DNA of 63,365 nt from positions 1 through 63,365 of the forward strand of contig RSEH01000269.1 in assembly GCA_006503475.1 (NCBI GenBank), in the 5' to 3' direction. Every line of letters starts with the position of its first letter. Position 1 is the stretch's first letter. The notes under the pieces were generated by a model. The model saw nothing but the letters and a program-made list of their open reading frames with translations, made no database searches and was not told the DNA's origin. Made by a program: the position numbers and the translations under genes. Source of the stretch: Stentor roeselii. Its lineage: Eukaryota; Ciliophora; Heterotrichea; Heterotrichida; Stentoridae. This document shows positions 35,440 to 46,152 of the stretch, in pieces.

Positions 35440-36749
35440 ATTTTTTATATTCTAATTCATTGTATTTTGATTTTATATAAAATAGAAGAAGCATTGATAT
35501 TCATATTATTTCAGCACTTAATAATCTTAGAATTAATTATTTTAGCTTTCATATCATCTTATCAAATAAAATTCAAAGTTTAAACTCTGAATAGTTAGAA
35601 CTTTCAAAGATTTCCTTTAGAGTCCTTATAAATCAAAATTAGATCCTGAAGTATTATAAAATTATTGTAATATTTTCTATCAAATGAAACACTCTGAATG
35701 AACAAAGAAAAATGTTGAAAAGAATCATAAAAATTTCTTGATTTTTTATCTTAAAAGCCCATTAAAGTTCATTTCTAACATTAATAATCTTATTTAATGT
35801 AAATAATTCGCTTATTCTAATCTTGATAATATCTCATACCTAACCTCAAAAAAAAAAATTCAATTGAAAGTACTTATCAAGTTTTTTGCGAAATCTTTGA
35901 TAAAGACATAAAAAAATCTAGAATTTTCAATATCTTGACATAGTTAAAATATAACAAATTAATGAATAAAAAAGATTGGTTCTTGCATACCTTGAAAAAA
36001 TCTACCAAAAAATTCACTAAAATACTTTACTAAATAATTATTGTAGTTTATAAATAAAGATATACAAAAATTCAATTAATTTTGAACATGATCAAAGCAA
36101 AAAATTTTTTCACCACTTCTTCAAACCAAAAATTTTAATCAATCGTTACACGTATTATCTAATTATAAAAATCTCATAAGAAAGCCTATATTACTTAAAT
36201 ACCATTAAATTTTAACTAAAATCCTTAAAAAACTCTTTGATTTGTATAAGTTTTATCAAAATAATATAAATGGTTTTTAAGTATGGATAATTTTTTAAGT
36301 CCAGGCCATTCCAAACTCCTATTCTCTCGAACAGTACCTTTCTAAATATCAACCGTGTTTAAAATCCTACCAAACCTTAATTATGAAAAATTAATAAATC
36401 TCCTTCCTCACCTTTTTACATCAATCCCAAATATTCCCTACCAAACAATCCAAAAACCTCTAAACCTCAAAAACATCTTTCAACCTAAAACTCACTCAAA
36501 AGATCATTAAACAAAAAACTCATTCCAAATCCCAATCAAATCCTTCAACCTTCGGCCATCCCCGTGATTGATTTCTTTAAAAAGGTCAAAAAGAAATTCT
36601 TAAAAACGCGGCTTGATCCATAGCGAAAGTCAAAAAAATCTAAAAACCTAAAAGCCTGACCTCAAAACTAAACAAAAAAAACCAGGACTAGAGTTGAAAG
36701 GAAAATAGAAACTAATTATGATAATTTTGAAAAATTTAAGAGAAATAGT
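35440..36749. other. Intergenic
   Basis: About 1.3 kb, no gene recognised. The part next to the zinc-finger gene (36,400-36,660) is rich in C and poor in G on the plus strand. Confidence 0.5.
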
Positions 36750-37037
36750 TTAAGCTTCCCCGTACTCATGGTTCCTTTCATGAACAAATAAAAAACTGTA
36801 CTGCCTGAAGTCCTGCCCACAAAACCTGCACTTGTAAGGTTTCTGCCCCGTGTGAATAAAGATATGTTCTCGCAGGTTCTGCTTAGAAGCAAAATTTTTG
36901 TCGCAGATGTCGCACACAAATCGCTTTACTTTTAAATGCGCCTTTTCAGTGTGCCACTTCAGGTTGAACTTCGTCTTGAAACTCTTGTAGCAGCCGTTGA
37001 ACATGCAGCAGTACTGTACAATAATCATTTCCTTCAT
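36750..37037 (-). CDS. Small C2H2 zinc-finger protein, three fingers
   Basis: A 95-residue protein made almost entirely of zinc fingers. Finger 1 (CCMFNGCYKSFKTKFNLKWH ... H) has C-x4-C spacing; fingers 2 (FVCDICDKNFASKQNLREHI ... H) and 3 (YKCRFCGQDFRQYSFLFVHE ... H) are C-x2-C. The linker HTGQKPY between fingers 2 and 3 matches the TGEKP linker of DNA-binding arrays. Probably a nuclear DNA-binding factor (inference). The second and third fingers resemble those of the genes at 45730 and 46657 (QNLREHIFIH and CLREHSYKH), so the three are probably related. No effector domain is present. Confidence 0.75.
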   Translation of the reverse strand: MKEMIIVQYCCMFNGCYKSFKTKFNLKWHTEKAHLKVKRFVCDICDKNFASKQNLREHIFIHTGQKPYKCRFCGQDFRQYSFLFVHERNHEYGEA

Positions 37038-37886
37038 CGTGGGTATTTAATATAAGCCAACCATATATATAGTAAAATCAGCTGCTTGGAGATCTCAGAA
37101 GATAAGAAATTTAAATTTTTCATAATGCATGATTACCTTCTTAAATACTCAAATTTTAAGGAATTTGTCTTACTTTGTTTTTTGAACTTTGTTTAAGAAT
37201 TTTTAGAAATTCTGGGATTTTAAAGAATTTTGGATTGAGATAGGGAAGAAGGAAGTAGATTGAGTTTGAATTTGCTGGATGGGATTAGAGGATTTAGAGA
37301 CTGGTTAAAAAAAACGAGGTTTTTTGGTTTTTTGGAACTTTTGTTGGTTTTAACATATTACATGATTTAGGTACTTTGAAAAAATAGAACAAAACAAAAA
37401 TATGTCTGATTTTATCGCTTTGACTTAATAAAAAGTTTATATGAATTTGAAATAACTCACTTTTATGAAGATTTTTAGAAATTTAACGATTTGGAATGAT
37501 TTGTTGTAGTTTGGTGCCAATTCTGTGAGTTTTTGTAAGTTTTAATTTTAAATAAGTATTTTATAAAATATTTAATATCATGAATGTTGCCTAAATCCTT
37601 CAAATAAGTGATAAATCCATCAAATAAGCCAAATATTAATCTTAAATCCATTCTTCCATATTTCAATCAAAATTACTATCCAGAAATTTTCCATCTTTAC
37701 TTCCAAGACCATATCTCAATCTCCTCCCATCAACCTCAACCTCTTCAAAACATCCAATCCACGACCTCCCTAAACCAATAAACGCCAATTACCCAATTTC
37801 AACCATTTTTCATTTCAATTTCCACAACCCATCCCAAACCCAATCAAAGCCTTTCCATTCAATCCCAAAATTAGAATTCATCTAAA
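37038..37886. other. Divergent intergenic region
   Basis: Lies between two divergent genes. The plus strand is G-rich near 37,200-37,330 and C-rich near 37,700-37,870, so each gene has a C-rich, G-poor leader on its own coding strand. A 63-codon minus-strand open frame (37475-37666) has no support. Confidence 0.5.
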
Positions 37887-39011
37887 ATGGAAGCCAACTC
37901 AAAGCCAGGTCAATACTCTTTAAGAAGTCGTCTTTTATCAAACGAGTCTCTTTCAATAAGTGAGTCCGAATACAGCGTGTTGCTTTCAAACCTATCCCCT
38001 CGACACAAGTCGAATGAAAACGTGAAAATTTCAATAGAATTTCATTCGAAGTACAAAGGAAAGCACATCATCTACCGAGTGTTTGGTTCAGACCCGAACG
38101 GTGACTACGAGTCTCAACGTCGTTACAATGATTTCCTGACACTTCGCACGATTTTAGTGTCTCAATGGCCAGGGTGTTACATTCCCAAGTTGCCTCCGAA
38201 AAAGCGCATTGTAAGGTCCACCTAGGGCAACTTGACAGAAGAATTTGTTGATAAAAGAATGAGACTTTTAGGGAATTTCTTGAAAAAGTCAGCATTGATT
38301 GTTCATATCTACAACTCACAGCCTTATCAGTCTTTCATTCGAAACAAGTTGCCGTATGAAGGTCTTAGTAAGGCCATCAAGCCACTGACTAACTTGGACC
38401 TTTTTTTAAACTTTAAGGATAACTTTCCCATAGAGCCTAGTTTTGAGTTCACAGAAGAGACAAGTATTTATGTTTTGCAGATCGTTCATTACCTCAGCAA
38501 TTCTCTTGATATGGTGAAGAAAATGAAACAGTCAGTCAAGAAAAACATTGACAACTTCCATACCATGAAGTACAACTTATGCAAACTTATGTCAGGTATC
38601 AAAGAACTTTCCCCTATTTTCAAGTACACCTGTGAAGTGCAGTTCAATGTAAAGAAAAAAAGATACCAAATGTATCAAATCCTTCTTGACTGGGCACGGT
38701 CAGAAATTCTTGACATCCAGGCAATGATTGAAGGTATCCAGAAAATGCAGGAAATCACAGAAAACTTCAAAATAAAAAATGATAATTCATTGAAAAATCT
38801 TATGGAAGATAACCTTGAAAATACCCAACTTAAAACTCAAATCATTTCAATGGTGCAACAAAGACTTGTTCTTTACGAGATCCCCAGATTTAGAGAGTCA
38901 AAAGCAACAAAATGGGAAACAGCTTTAAGGACCTTTATCAACAACGGCAATTTAGAAATGAAGAACTTGGAGGACCTTGTCACTGAAATAGATAAAAATT
39001 TTAATTCTTAG
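37887..39011 (+). CDS. PX-domain sorting nexin (SNX/Vps5-like)
   Basis: 369 residues after removing the intron at 38211-38225. A PX domain occupies about residues 40-155: VKISIEF..., the RRYNDF motif at residues 78-83 that binds phosphatidylinositol 3-phosphate, and LPPKKRI-GNLTEEFVDKR with the conserved PPK loop. The C-terminal 200 residues are helical (KKMKQSVKKNIDNFHTMKYNL... and RLVLYEIPRF), as in BAR domains of SNX1/2/4-type proteins. Such proteins work on endosomes in retrieval of membrane cargo. Without splicing, a TAG cuts the PX domain; with splicing it matches the family. It converges on the next gene with 4 bp between stops. Confidence 0.85.
38211..38225 (+). other. 15-nt intron in the sorting nexin gene
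   Basis: GTAAGGTCCACCTAG, phase 0. Splicing joins PPKKRI to GNLTEEFVDKR, the usual spacing of a PX domain. Confidence 0.93.
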
Positions 39012-39015
39012 TTAA

Positions 39016-39570
39016 TTAATTCGAAGTTGATGAAAACTTTCGTTGTAAGTCAAGAATATTTGAGACTCGGTAAGAATCTTTCAAGTCTTTTTCAAGAAGT
39101 TCTAAACGAGCTGATGTGTTTAGCTGGTCTTTTGAAGATATTAAAGATTTCAGTTCAGAGATCTTGTCATCTAATAATTTGCTTGTTACTGAAAAACTAT
39201 TCACACGGGTCTTTTTTAAAGAACTTACTGTGTGGATTGATGTTTGAAGCTCGGACTCTGCATTGGCGATGCAGACTCTTTGCTGTTGATGAGCTTTTGT
39301 GATGCTGCAAAGGTCGTTGTGTGCTTTTGTGATTTGCTCTTTTAATCTTCGCACTTGGATTTTTAAGTCGTTGTCAAGGTTGCAGAGATGGTCGAAGTTT
39401 ATTTGAATCTTGTCCTTGCGAAATTTTATCCCTTTATTTTCGCGTTCGTTTTCAGTCACTAAGGCTTCGAGTTCAGAATTTTCTCTTTTTAGTGATGTTA
39501 TGTCCTTGCTTAGAGCTTCTAACTTGTTTTGACAGTCATTGAAAAAAGATTGAAGTCTTGAATCTAGCAT
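39016..39570 (-). CDS. Coiled-coil protein
   Basis: A 184-residue, almost wholly helical protein with heptad-like Leu/Ile spacing from about residue 4 to 120 and again 135-175, no membrane segment and no recognised domain. The length and lack of other features fit a small ciliary or cytoskeletal protein, but this is a guess. It starts 9 bp after the stop of the pseudokinase-RING gene on the same strand, which leaves almost no room for its own promoter. Confidence 0.65.
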   Translation of the reverse strand: MLDSRLQSFFNDCQNKLEALSKDITSLKRENSELEALVTENERENKGIKFRKDKIQINFDHLCNLDNDLKIQVRRLKEQITKAHNDLCSITKAHQQQRVCIANAESELQTSIHTVSSLKKTRVNSFSVTSKLLDDKISELKSLISSKDQLNTSARLELLEKDLKDSYRVSNILDLQRKFSSTSN

Positions 39571-39579
39571 AAAGAATTA

Positions 39580-40902
39580 TTAAATAAGGAAGTTATCTAG
39601 GCTTAGACGTTTTATCAGGTTTTCTTTCATTTGATCGAGAACTTTGCACTTTGACCTTCCGAAGAACCAGTTATGGACATCGGAGCAGAAACTGCAGTAG
39701 CTTCGATGTTCAACTTGGCATGATACTTTATACGGTTCGAGTTTATTATTAAGCATTTTATCAGCAGGACAAATATGTCCATTAGGACATATAAATTTCT
39801 CATTCCTATAAAACAGTTTTTCTGACTTAAACCTCGACTCAATATCAAATTTAGGCACAATTTTTTCAAGTTCATACGGAAAAGGCTGCATGCAGAACTT
39901 ACAGTGCAATTCTTCAAGTTGCCTAATACCTCTAATCAACTCTTTTAAGTAATTCCTCATACACCCATTATGAAAAAAATGCGGACATACAAAATTCTTT
40001 ATTTCATTATCACCTCTCTCATCATTCATAATATTTTCCTGAAAGCAGTAAAAACACATAGGTCCAAATCGACGAATAGTAAGAAAATTCGGGTTAAAAG
40101 TGATTTTCGATACAACTTTAACCATATCAATCCCCGGAGGAATTTCAAGCATTTTTTTAAGAACATTTCTCACAGGTTTTATCGTGATTTTTTCTTGATT
40201 TTTCTCAAAAAGCAACCTGACCTCACCCGGGTTGTTTTCCAAGGACTTATCACATTTTCCAATAAAAAACTGTAAAAAAACCACTCCCAAAGCCCAGACG
40301 TCAAACATTCGAATATCTTGAATCCCAGGCAAGACCTGTTTAAAGTGATTAAGTTCTTCCAAGTACTTCCTTCCTTCACCATCCCTTCCTTCTTCTCTCT
40401 CAGCTGAAAGTTCTTTTTCCCAATCCAAGTCAGCCACTATTCCAGATTTTTCAAAATTCACGAATTTTAAAAAATTTGAAAGAAAAACATGATCAGCTTT
40501 GATGTTTCCGAGGTAAATATTTCGAATATGCAGAAGTTTCAAAGCGTAGCTCAACTGGTAAACTGCTTTTAAGATGTAATGCTCGGGAAACTTGGAAAAA
40601 TTGTCAAGTTCTGAGGATAATGAACCGTGTTCTGTTGTTTCCATGAATAACTCTCTTGTTGTTTCGTGCTCTGATATGTGGTGAATTTTTAGGCTGTAGT
40701 CTGGAATGGCTTCGATTATTTTTTTTTGCATTTCTGGCTCTTTGCTGGTTGTTTTAACTATTTTCAGATAGGATGAATTTGGGTAACCGGATTTCGGGTG
40801 TTTTTTTTGAAAGTTGATGAAAAATAACTCGGTTGTTGGGTCTGAACGCCTTCGATCGATCGTGAAACAGTTGAAATAGTCTTCCGGGTTCTTTTTTTGC
40901 AT
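39580..40902 (-). CDS. Pseudokinase fused to RING-IBR zinc domains
   Basis: About 440 residues from the ATG at 40900-40902; an earlier in-frame ATG (41019) would add a segment translated from a short DNA repeat, so it is less likely. Residues about 25-270 follow the protein kinase fold: a beta-3 LKIVK, helical YQLSYALKLLHIRNIY, and a DVWALGVVFLQFF helix F. Catalytic residues are missing: the HRD position reads YLG (YLGNIKADHVFL) and DFG reads NFE. A C3H2C3 RING follows (CFYC ... CPHFFHNGC ... CKFC), then an IBR-like cluster (CPNGHIC ... CQVEH ... CSFCSDVH ... C). No second RING with a catalytic Cys follows, so it is not a full RBR ligase. Likely a ubiquitin-related adaptor or RING-type E3 (inference). 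Confidence 0.7.
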   Translation of the reverse strand: MQKKNPEDYFNCFTIDRRRSDPTTELFFINFQKKHPKSGYPNSSYLKIVKTTSKEPEMQKKIIEAIPDYSLKIHHISEHETTRELFMETTEHGSLSSELDNFSKFPEHYILKAVYQLSYALKLLHIRNIYLGNIKADHVFLSNFLKFVNFEKSGIVADLDWEKELSAEREEGRDGEGRKYLEELNHFKQVLPGIQDIRMFDVWALGVVFLQFFIGKCDKSLENNPGEVRLLFEKNQEKITIKPVRNVLKKMLEIPPGIDMVKVVSKITFNPNFLTIRRFGPMCFYCFQENIMNDERGDNEIKNFVCPHFFHNGCMRNYLKELIRGIRQLEELHCKFCMQPFPYELEKIVPKFDIESRFKSEKLFYRNEKFICPNGHICPADKMLNNKLEPYKVSCQVEHRSYCSFCSDVHNWFFGRSKCKVLDQMKENLIKRLSLDNFLI

Positions 40903-40952
40903 GGAATTATGTAGGAAAAATGATAATAATGGAAAATAAGAATTTTTAAGAG

Positions 40953-40989
40953 AAATAAGTACTTTTAAAAGAAAATAAGTACTTTTAAA
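40953..40989. repeat. Two 17-bp direct repeats in a divergent promoter region
   Basis: AAATAAGTACTTTTAAA occurs at 40953-40969 and 40973-40989. The repeats lie between the pseudokinase gene (minus) and the small gene at 41072 (plus) and could be regulatory. AGTACTTTTA-like runs also appear in other AT-rich parts, so chance is possible. Confidence 0.5.
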
Positions 40990-41071
40990 GAGAAATGATG
41001 AAAAAGACAGATATTTCAAGGAACACGTATTAAAATAATAACAATATTACAGTATTATTTCTCTTATAAAT

Positions 41072-41302
41072 ATGGAAAACAGCGCAGCTAACCCAAAAAT
41101 GATCATCAAATCCTTAAGAAAACTCAAGCTCTGCGGAGTGAAGCTCCATAAACACTGTGGAAAACTAAAAAAACACAGATCTTCACTTCCCTTCGATGTA
41201 TTCAAGTGTCCATCACTGATTCTGAGTGCATTCGTATCTCGTCCGTCAGAAACCGGATACGAGTTGATGATCTACAAGCCGAGCACTCAAATAAACCTGT
41301 AG
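41072..41302 (+). CDS. Small basic protein, unknown
   Basis: A 76-residue open frame with a clean ATG, CG-containing codons typical of the coding parts of this window, and a Lys/Arg/Leu-rich first half (SLRKLKLCGVKLHKHCGKLKKHR) followed by a strand-like end. It fills the gap between two minus-strand genes. I recognise no family. The base composition favours a real gene over a chance frame. Confidence 0.5.
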   Translation: MENSAANPKMIIKSLRKLKLCGVKLHKHCGKLKKHRSSLPFDVFKCPSLILSAFVSRPSETGYELMIYKPSTQINL

Positions 41303-41359
41303 CCTGGAGGACATAGTTTAAAATAATAAAACCTCACTTTACATCCTTAATCAATCTAA

Positions 41360-42340
41360 CTAGTCACTTTTCACAAAATAGTATGCAAGGTACAAAGCAT
41401 CCCCTGCTTCAAGCTGATTATAAATACTTGACCCTTCCACCCCAGAGACCCTAAACATGATCCTTCTCAACAAAAAAGGCACTTTTTTTTCAATCAAAGC
41501 AATTCTTCTCTCCGAGTCAAGTTTCAAAGCATTTAAAACATTTTCTGAAATATCTTTCCTATCAACAATTTCTAAAAAATCCTTGAATTCCGCTTCATAT
41601 TCCTTCAAATCTCCATTTCCAACGAAGTCCGCTAGCAAAAAAACTCCTTTATTCCTCAAAACTCTTCTAACCTCAGTTAAAACCGCTTTAAAATTTCCAA
41701 AACAATGAGAACTTTCCACACAAAGAACAACGTCAACACTCTGATCCTCTAAAGGTAACTTTTCAGCATCAGCTAAAAAAAATTCCAAGTTATTCATTTT
41801 CGAGTATTTCTTGCAAAATCGAATATTTTGACTAGAAAAATCGATTCCGATAGATTTTTTACTTGAGTAGTTCCTGTGAATGTACATCAAGCCAGCCCCT
41901 CGACCACAGCCGAGGTCGAGGACAGTTTTTTCTTTGCCTTGAGAAGCCAAAGTGCTGTAGAGGTAGTCGTAGAGTTGATAGCTGAATTGTTCAGCTTTCA
42001 TTTCTAAAGGTAAATTTAAGGTGTTACCTGATTCTGAATAAGACGCGTAGCCGTAGTTTATCATTTGCAGGTCTTCTGAAGGCTCGAGCCAGTAGATAAA
42101 GTTGTAGAATTTTTTCCAGAGGTATCGTCGTGGCTTGTCACTTCGGAACATGAGCCATTCGTACATCTCGTATTGAATCCAAAGAACTCGCCCCCAGAAA
42201 CCGAAGAACTTCAAACAGGAGTAAACTAAAAATAACCCTAGGGCCCAGGCTGGAGAGGTCAGGATTATTAGAGGGGCCCACAGCCAGGAGGTTAGAAGGA
42301 TTATCATTGTGAATGATATGCAAAAGCAGGAACTGAACAT
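41360..42340 (-). CDS. Membrane-linked SAM-dependent methyltransferase
   Basis: A 326-residue protein. Residues about 8-60 hold one or two hydrophobic segments (SFTMIILLTSWLWAPLIILT and LGLFLVYSCLKFFGFWG), so it is likely anchored to a membrane. A class I methyltransferase fold follows: motif I VLDLGCGRG at residues 140-148, motif II IGIDFS, an acidic DAEKLP at 191-196, SVDVVLCVES, and VLRNKGVFLLADF. The fold is like small-molecule methyltransferases (Methyltransf_11, ubiquinone/sterol/phosphoethanolamine types). The substrate cannot be told from the sequence; a lipid is plausible because of the membrane anchor. Confidence 0.75.
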   Translation of the reverse strand: MFSSCFCISFTMIILLTSWLWAPLIILTSPAWALGLFLVYSCLKFFGFWGRVLWIQYEMYEWLMFRSDKPRRYLWKKFYNFIYWLEPSEDLQMINYGYASYSESGNTLNLPLEMKAEQFSYQLYDYLYSTLASQGKEKTVLDLGCGRGAGLMYIHRNYSSKKSIGIDFSSQNIRFCKKYSKMNNLEFFLADAEKLPLEDQSVDVVLCVESSHCFGNFKAVLTEVRRVLRNKGVFLLADFVGNGDLKEYEAEFKDFLEIVDRKDISENVLNALKLDSERRIALIEKKVPFLLRRIMFRVSGVEGSSIYNQLEAGDALYLAYYFVKSD

Positions 42341-42372
42341 AGTGAATTATTTTTATTATTAGGGATCTATAA

Positions 42373-44601
42373 ATGGCTTGCAATCACATCCATCCTAATA
42401 ACTTGACTTTCAACTTATCAGGAAGATTGATCCACAAGGACGAGTGCACTAAATGTTTCGCTTCATGTGTAACCCTTACTTAGAAAGACGCTGAAGGTCT
42501 AGACGTATGTCTAAAGTGTTTCAACGGTGGTTGTCCCTCATCCCACAGCAAGGACCACGCAATATCCCAGAACCATCCTCTTTGCATGAACATCCGTCAA
42601 ACAAGGAAAGACCTTCAAGTAGAAAGAAGTCCCTTAAAAAAATTAACAGTCTCTTCAGGTGAAGAATGGGAAGCTCAAATCTTTTTCAAGTGCTTAATCT
42701 GTGAATTTCCTTTAAACCCCGACCCTCAGGTTCAAAGTCTGATGGACTCTCTTCTCCAAACAAATTCTGCGATGTTCCAGTCATCAGTGAATCAATGGGA
42801 ACAAGAGATCTTTCCATGCGAGCACACTTTGACCCTTGTCCAGTCCTCTTCCCTTGTTGCCGAAAAGTCTTTAGCCAAATGTGGTTCTTGTGACTTGAAC
42901 AGCAACCTTTGGCTTTGCATGACTTGCGGAAAGCTCGGCTGTGGACGAAAGAACTTCGACGGGTCAGGCGGTAATGGCCACGCCTTGCACCACTTTCAAA
43001 TGACGCAGCATCCTTTAGTGTGCAAGATGGGAACAATCACTCCAGAAGGGACAGCATCGATTCATTGTTACACTTGTGATGAAGAAGTACAAGATAATGA
43101 CCTTCAAACACATATGTTGACTTTCGGAATACAAATTCAAAAATTGGTAAAAACAGAAAAAACTATCACGGAACTTGAGTTAGAAGCGAATATTAACCTG
43201 ACCTTGTCTAAAGCAGTAGAAGAAGGAAGGGTTTTAACTCCGAGATATGGACCGATGTTTACTGGAATGGAAAATTTAGGAAATTCTTGTTATTTGAACT
43301 CGATCATGCAGACTATTCTGGCCATTCCTGAGTGGATGAGTCGATTTAACGATGAGAACTTACTTAAGTCTAATGATCCTGCAGGGTCTTTCCATTGTCA
43401 AATGGCTAAACTTGCAATAGGCCTCGCTTCAGGAAAGTACTCAAGTCAGAAGTGGACTGAACCGATCGAAACTGAACCTGGAGTCTTTTCTCAGCCGCAA
43501 GAGTACCAAGATGGAGTCAGGCCCATGATGTTTAAAGCTTTGGTCGGCAAGGGCCATTCAGAGTTTTCATCGGCGAAGCAACAAGACGCTTTTGAATTTT
43601 TTCAACATTTTCTAAGCCTTACTGAAAAAAGTGAAAAAATTACAGGAACTTCTGAAAAATGTCCAAATTTCGTATTTGAGTTTGTTCTTAGAAGTAAGGT
43701 TAAATGTTTAACCTGTAATAAAGTACGGTTCACAGACCTTAAGCAAAATTCGATCTCTTCTCTTGTCACTATTGACCCGAAAGAAGATGGTCCTGAGGCG
43801 ATTTTTCCCTGGGAAAAGCTTTTAAACAACTTCAAAAGTCCTGAATACGTCGAGTTCCAATGTCCTTCATGCAATACAAAAACAACAGCATCGAAGTCTT
43901 ATTCTTTTCTGACCTTTCCTAAAGTCCTAGTCCTTCTCGTCAATCGATTTGTTTACAACGACTGGGTCCCTAAGAAACTTGAATGTGGAGTCAACGTCCC
44001 CGTCGAGCCTTTTTCATTGCAAGGCTTCAAATTTCAAGACCTGGCAGAAGAGGTCCTTCCTGAAGAAGCTGAGAAGGAACCACCTGTGAATCAGTTCTTT
44101 TTGTCTCAACTAATTGACATGGGCATCACTGAGACCCAAGCGAAAAACGCGTTGTTGAGGACTGGAAATGCTGGAGTTGAAATCGCTGCATCATGGGTAT
44201 TTGAAAATCTTGACAATCCAGAAATTAACAGACCTGTTTCGGCCTCGAAGACGGAAGACCCTGCAGTTTCTATGATTTGTGAAATGGGATTCACTAATGC
44301 TCAGGCGAAGTATGCTTTGAAGAAATGTGATGGAAATGCGGAAAGAGCTATTGACTACCTTTTTAATCATCCTGATGAAATGCAACTTGATGAGAAAAAA
44401 GCTGGAGTTGAAAGTGATCAGGCTTGCTTTCAATTATTCTCGGTTGTCACTCATTTGGGAGCGAGTGTTCATTCTGGACATTATGTTGCACATTTGAGGA
44501 AAGGTGAGGAGTGGGTCTTGTTTAATGATGGCAAAGTCGCTGCTACTTCTGAACCGCCTCTGATGAAGGGGTATATTTATTTCTTTAGGCTTATTGATTA
44601 G
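42373..44601 (+). CDS. USP5: Ubiquitin carboxyl-terminal hydrolase 5 (isopeptidase T)
   Basis: 737 residues after removing the intron at 42469-42483. Order of domains: an N-terminal variant zinc finger (DECTKCFASC ... DVCLKCFNGGC), a UBP zinc finger (KCGSCDLNSNLWLCMTCGKLGCG ... GHALHHF) that binds the free ubiquitin C-terminus, the catalytic Cys box GMENLGNSCYLNSIMQTI with Cys301, two UBA domains (about 570-612 and 628-668, MGITETQAKNALLRTGN and MGFTNAQAKYALKKCDGN) inserted in the catalytic domain, and the His box HSGHYVAHLRKGEEWVLFND with His698. This is the USP5/Ubp14 layout, slightly shorter than animal USP5. It takes apart unanchored ubiquitin chains and so keeps the proteasome free of them. 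Confidence 0.95.
42469..42483 (+). other. 15-nt intron in USP5
   Basis: GTAACCCTTACTTAG, phase 0. Splicing joins ECTKCFASC to KDAEGLDVCLKC, restoring the Cys spacing of the zinc finger. Confidence 0.93.
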
Positions 44602-45729
44602 ATTAGGAGGTTGGATAGTGACGTGGATTGATTAGAATTGAATTGGGTTTGGTGAGAGGGATTTTTTTTTATTGCTTTGAAGAAAGGTGTAGTTGGAGAG
44701 ATTATATACTTTTGAATAGTTAGATAATAAGATATCTTAAGGATTTTTTAAGATTTTTAGAGAGTAAGGAGACTTCAGATATTACTTAATCAACTATAAC
44801 TTGATTGAAAGCTTTCTTAGAAATTTAGAAGATTGTTAGAAGATTATCATTAGAAATCTTTGATTATTCTGAAACCATCAGCTTGAATAATTCAATAAAA
44901 ATTTTAATGGGATAAACGAATTTCAAGTTCATGAAGTTCAAAATTATGAAACCATCAGGAAAGATATAATTTTTTTTGAATATATTTACTGGAGGCATGA
45001 CTAAAAAAAAGAAAATCTTTCTTGATTTCAGCTCTTAATGTAATTTTTATATATTTCAGTAAATAATTATAATTATCAAAGTACTTATTTAACTAAAATT
45101 CATATCATCGATACAATCAAACAAATTTTCATATTCTTTTCAAAATATACGAATATTTGATTTCGAATTTATCTAAATATATGCCATCATAAAAAAATAA
45201 GTCAATTTTCTATCTTATTAAAGCAGGCCTCATATGAAACCAGTAGTTTCAATATTTCACTTAACCCTCAATTTCAGGAAAATTTGAAAAATTCAAAATC
45301 TTTAAATCTAGATAAGCCATCAGTTATTCAGACCATTCAATTATTTCCACCTCAAATATATTCCTAAAGATCATCCAAAAATTTCCAAAAACATAAAAAA
45401 CATTCAAAAATCCAAAAAAATCAAATTTCTTATAAACAGGAAATCAAAAATCCCTCCATTTAATGATCACATAAACGAAAAACTCCATGCAAAAACCCAT
45501 CAAATCTCAAATCCCAATCCTTCCTTTATCACCAATCCCATCAAAACCTTCACTAGTTTTTTCTTAATTTCATTTAAACTAAAAAGTTTTAAACCTTTCC
45601 CAATCCTCCCCAAATCCTTTTCCCAAAACAACAAAAATTCCTCAAACAAAAAGCCTTTACTATTGAAATCTGATTTAAGCACTTCTCGAATTCCAACCAA
45701 TTTTTTATTGGCTGGGGTTCAAGATAAAT
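44602..45729. other. Intergenic
   Basis: About 1.1 kb. It starts G-rich on the plus strand just after USP5 and becomes C-rich and G-poor from about 45,330 up to the zinc-finger gene. A 66-codon minus-strand frame at 45500-45700 is explained by this skew and is not called. Confidence 0.5.
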
Positions 45730-46152
45730 ATGAGAGGAAAAAGAAGTAATAGGAGTCTCGATCTTCCTTCTTTCGATTCCGAGCAGATCTCGGATCCCTT
45801 TGAATTGAGAATCAAGTCAAAAAGATTCAAATGCTCGATATGCAAGAAGCGCTTTTCATCGAAGCACTGTCTCCGTGAGCACTCTTATAAGCATCTGGAT
45901 ATCAAACCTTATAACTGCTTGACTTGTTCGAAGCAGTTTCGACATGCCAGTCAATTCACTCTGCACAAGCAGACTCACACAACCGCGGTGAACAAAGTTG
46001 TATGGCCTAGACTTGAGGACTTAGAAAGAAAATTACTTATTGGCAGATGTTTGGATGGGGAATGTGGTCTAGTTGTGACTTTACCACCTATTTCTAAAAG
46101 TATTATCAGCGCTCTGCCCCCGTTTCAAAGCATATTCCCATTAAGACTTTAA
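45730..46152 (+). CDS. Small C2H2 zinc-finger protein, two fingers (copy 1)
   Basis: A 140-residue protein. Two adjacent C2H2 fingers at about residues 35-86: FKCSICKKRFSSKHCLREHSYKH and YNCLTCSKQFRHASQFTLHKQTH, joined by LDIKPY (a TGEKP-like linker). The N-terminus is basic (MRGKRSNRSLD) and the C-terminus ends in an LPPISKSIISALPPF segment. The pair FSSKHCL and FRHASQ is shared with the next gene at 46657, so they are tandem duplicates that have diverged outside the fingers. Likely DNA-binding factor (inference). Confidence 0.75.
   Translation: MRGKRSNRSLDLPSFDSEQISDPFELRIKSKRFKCSICKKRFSSKHCLREHSYKHLDIKPYNCLTCSKQFRHASQFTLHKQTHTTAVNKVVWPRLEDLERKLLIGRCLDGECGLVVTLPPISKSIISALPPFQSIFPLRL

Noticed and set aside
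38354-38368. GTATGAAGGTCTTAG as an intron in the sorting nexin gene
   Set aside because: Position 10 is T and the frame is open without removal.
40903-41019. N-terminal extension of the pseudokinase-RING protein from an earlier ATG
   Set aside because: It is a translation of AT-rich DNA with a short direct repeat; the ATG at 40902 begins the part with normal composition.
45500-45700. 66-codon minus-strand open frame
   Set aside because: It follows from the strong C-rich skew of this flank and has no recognisable protein feature.
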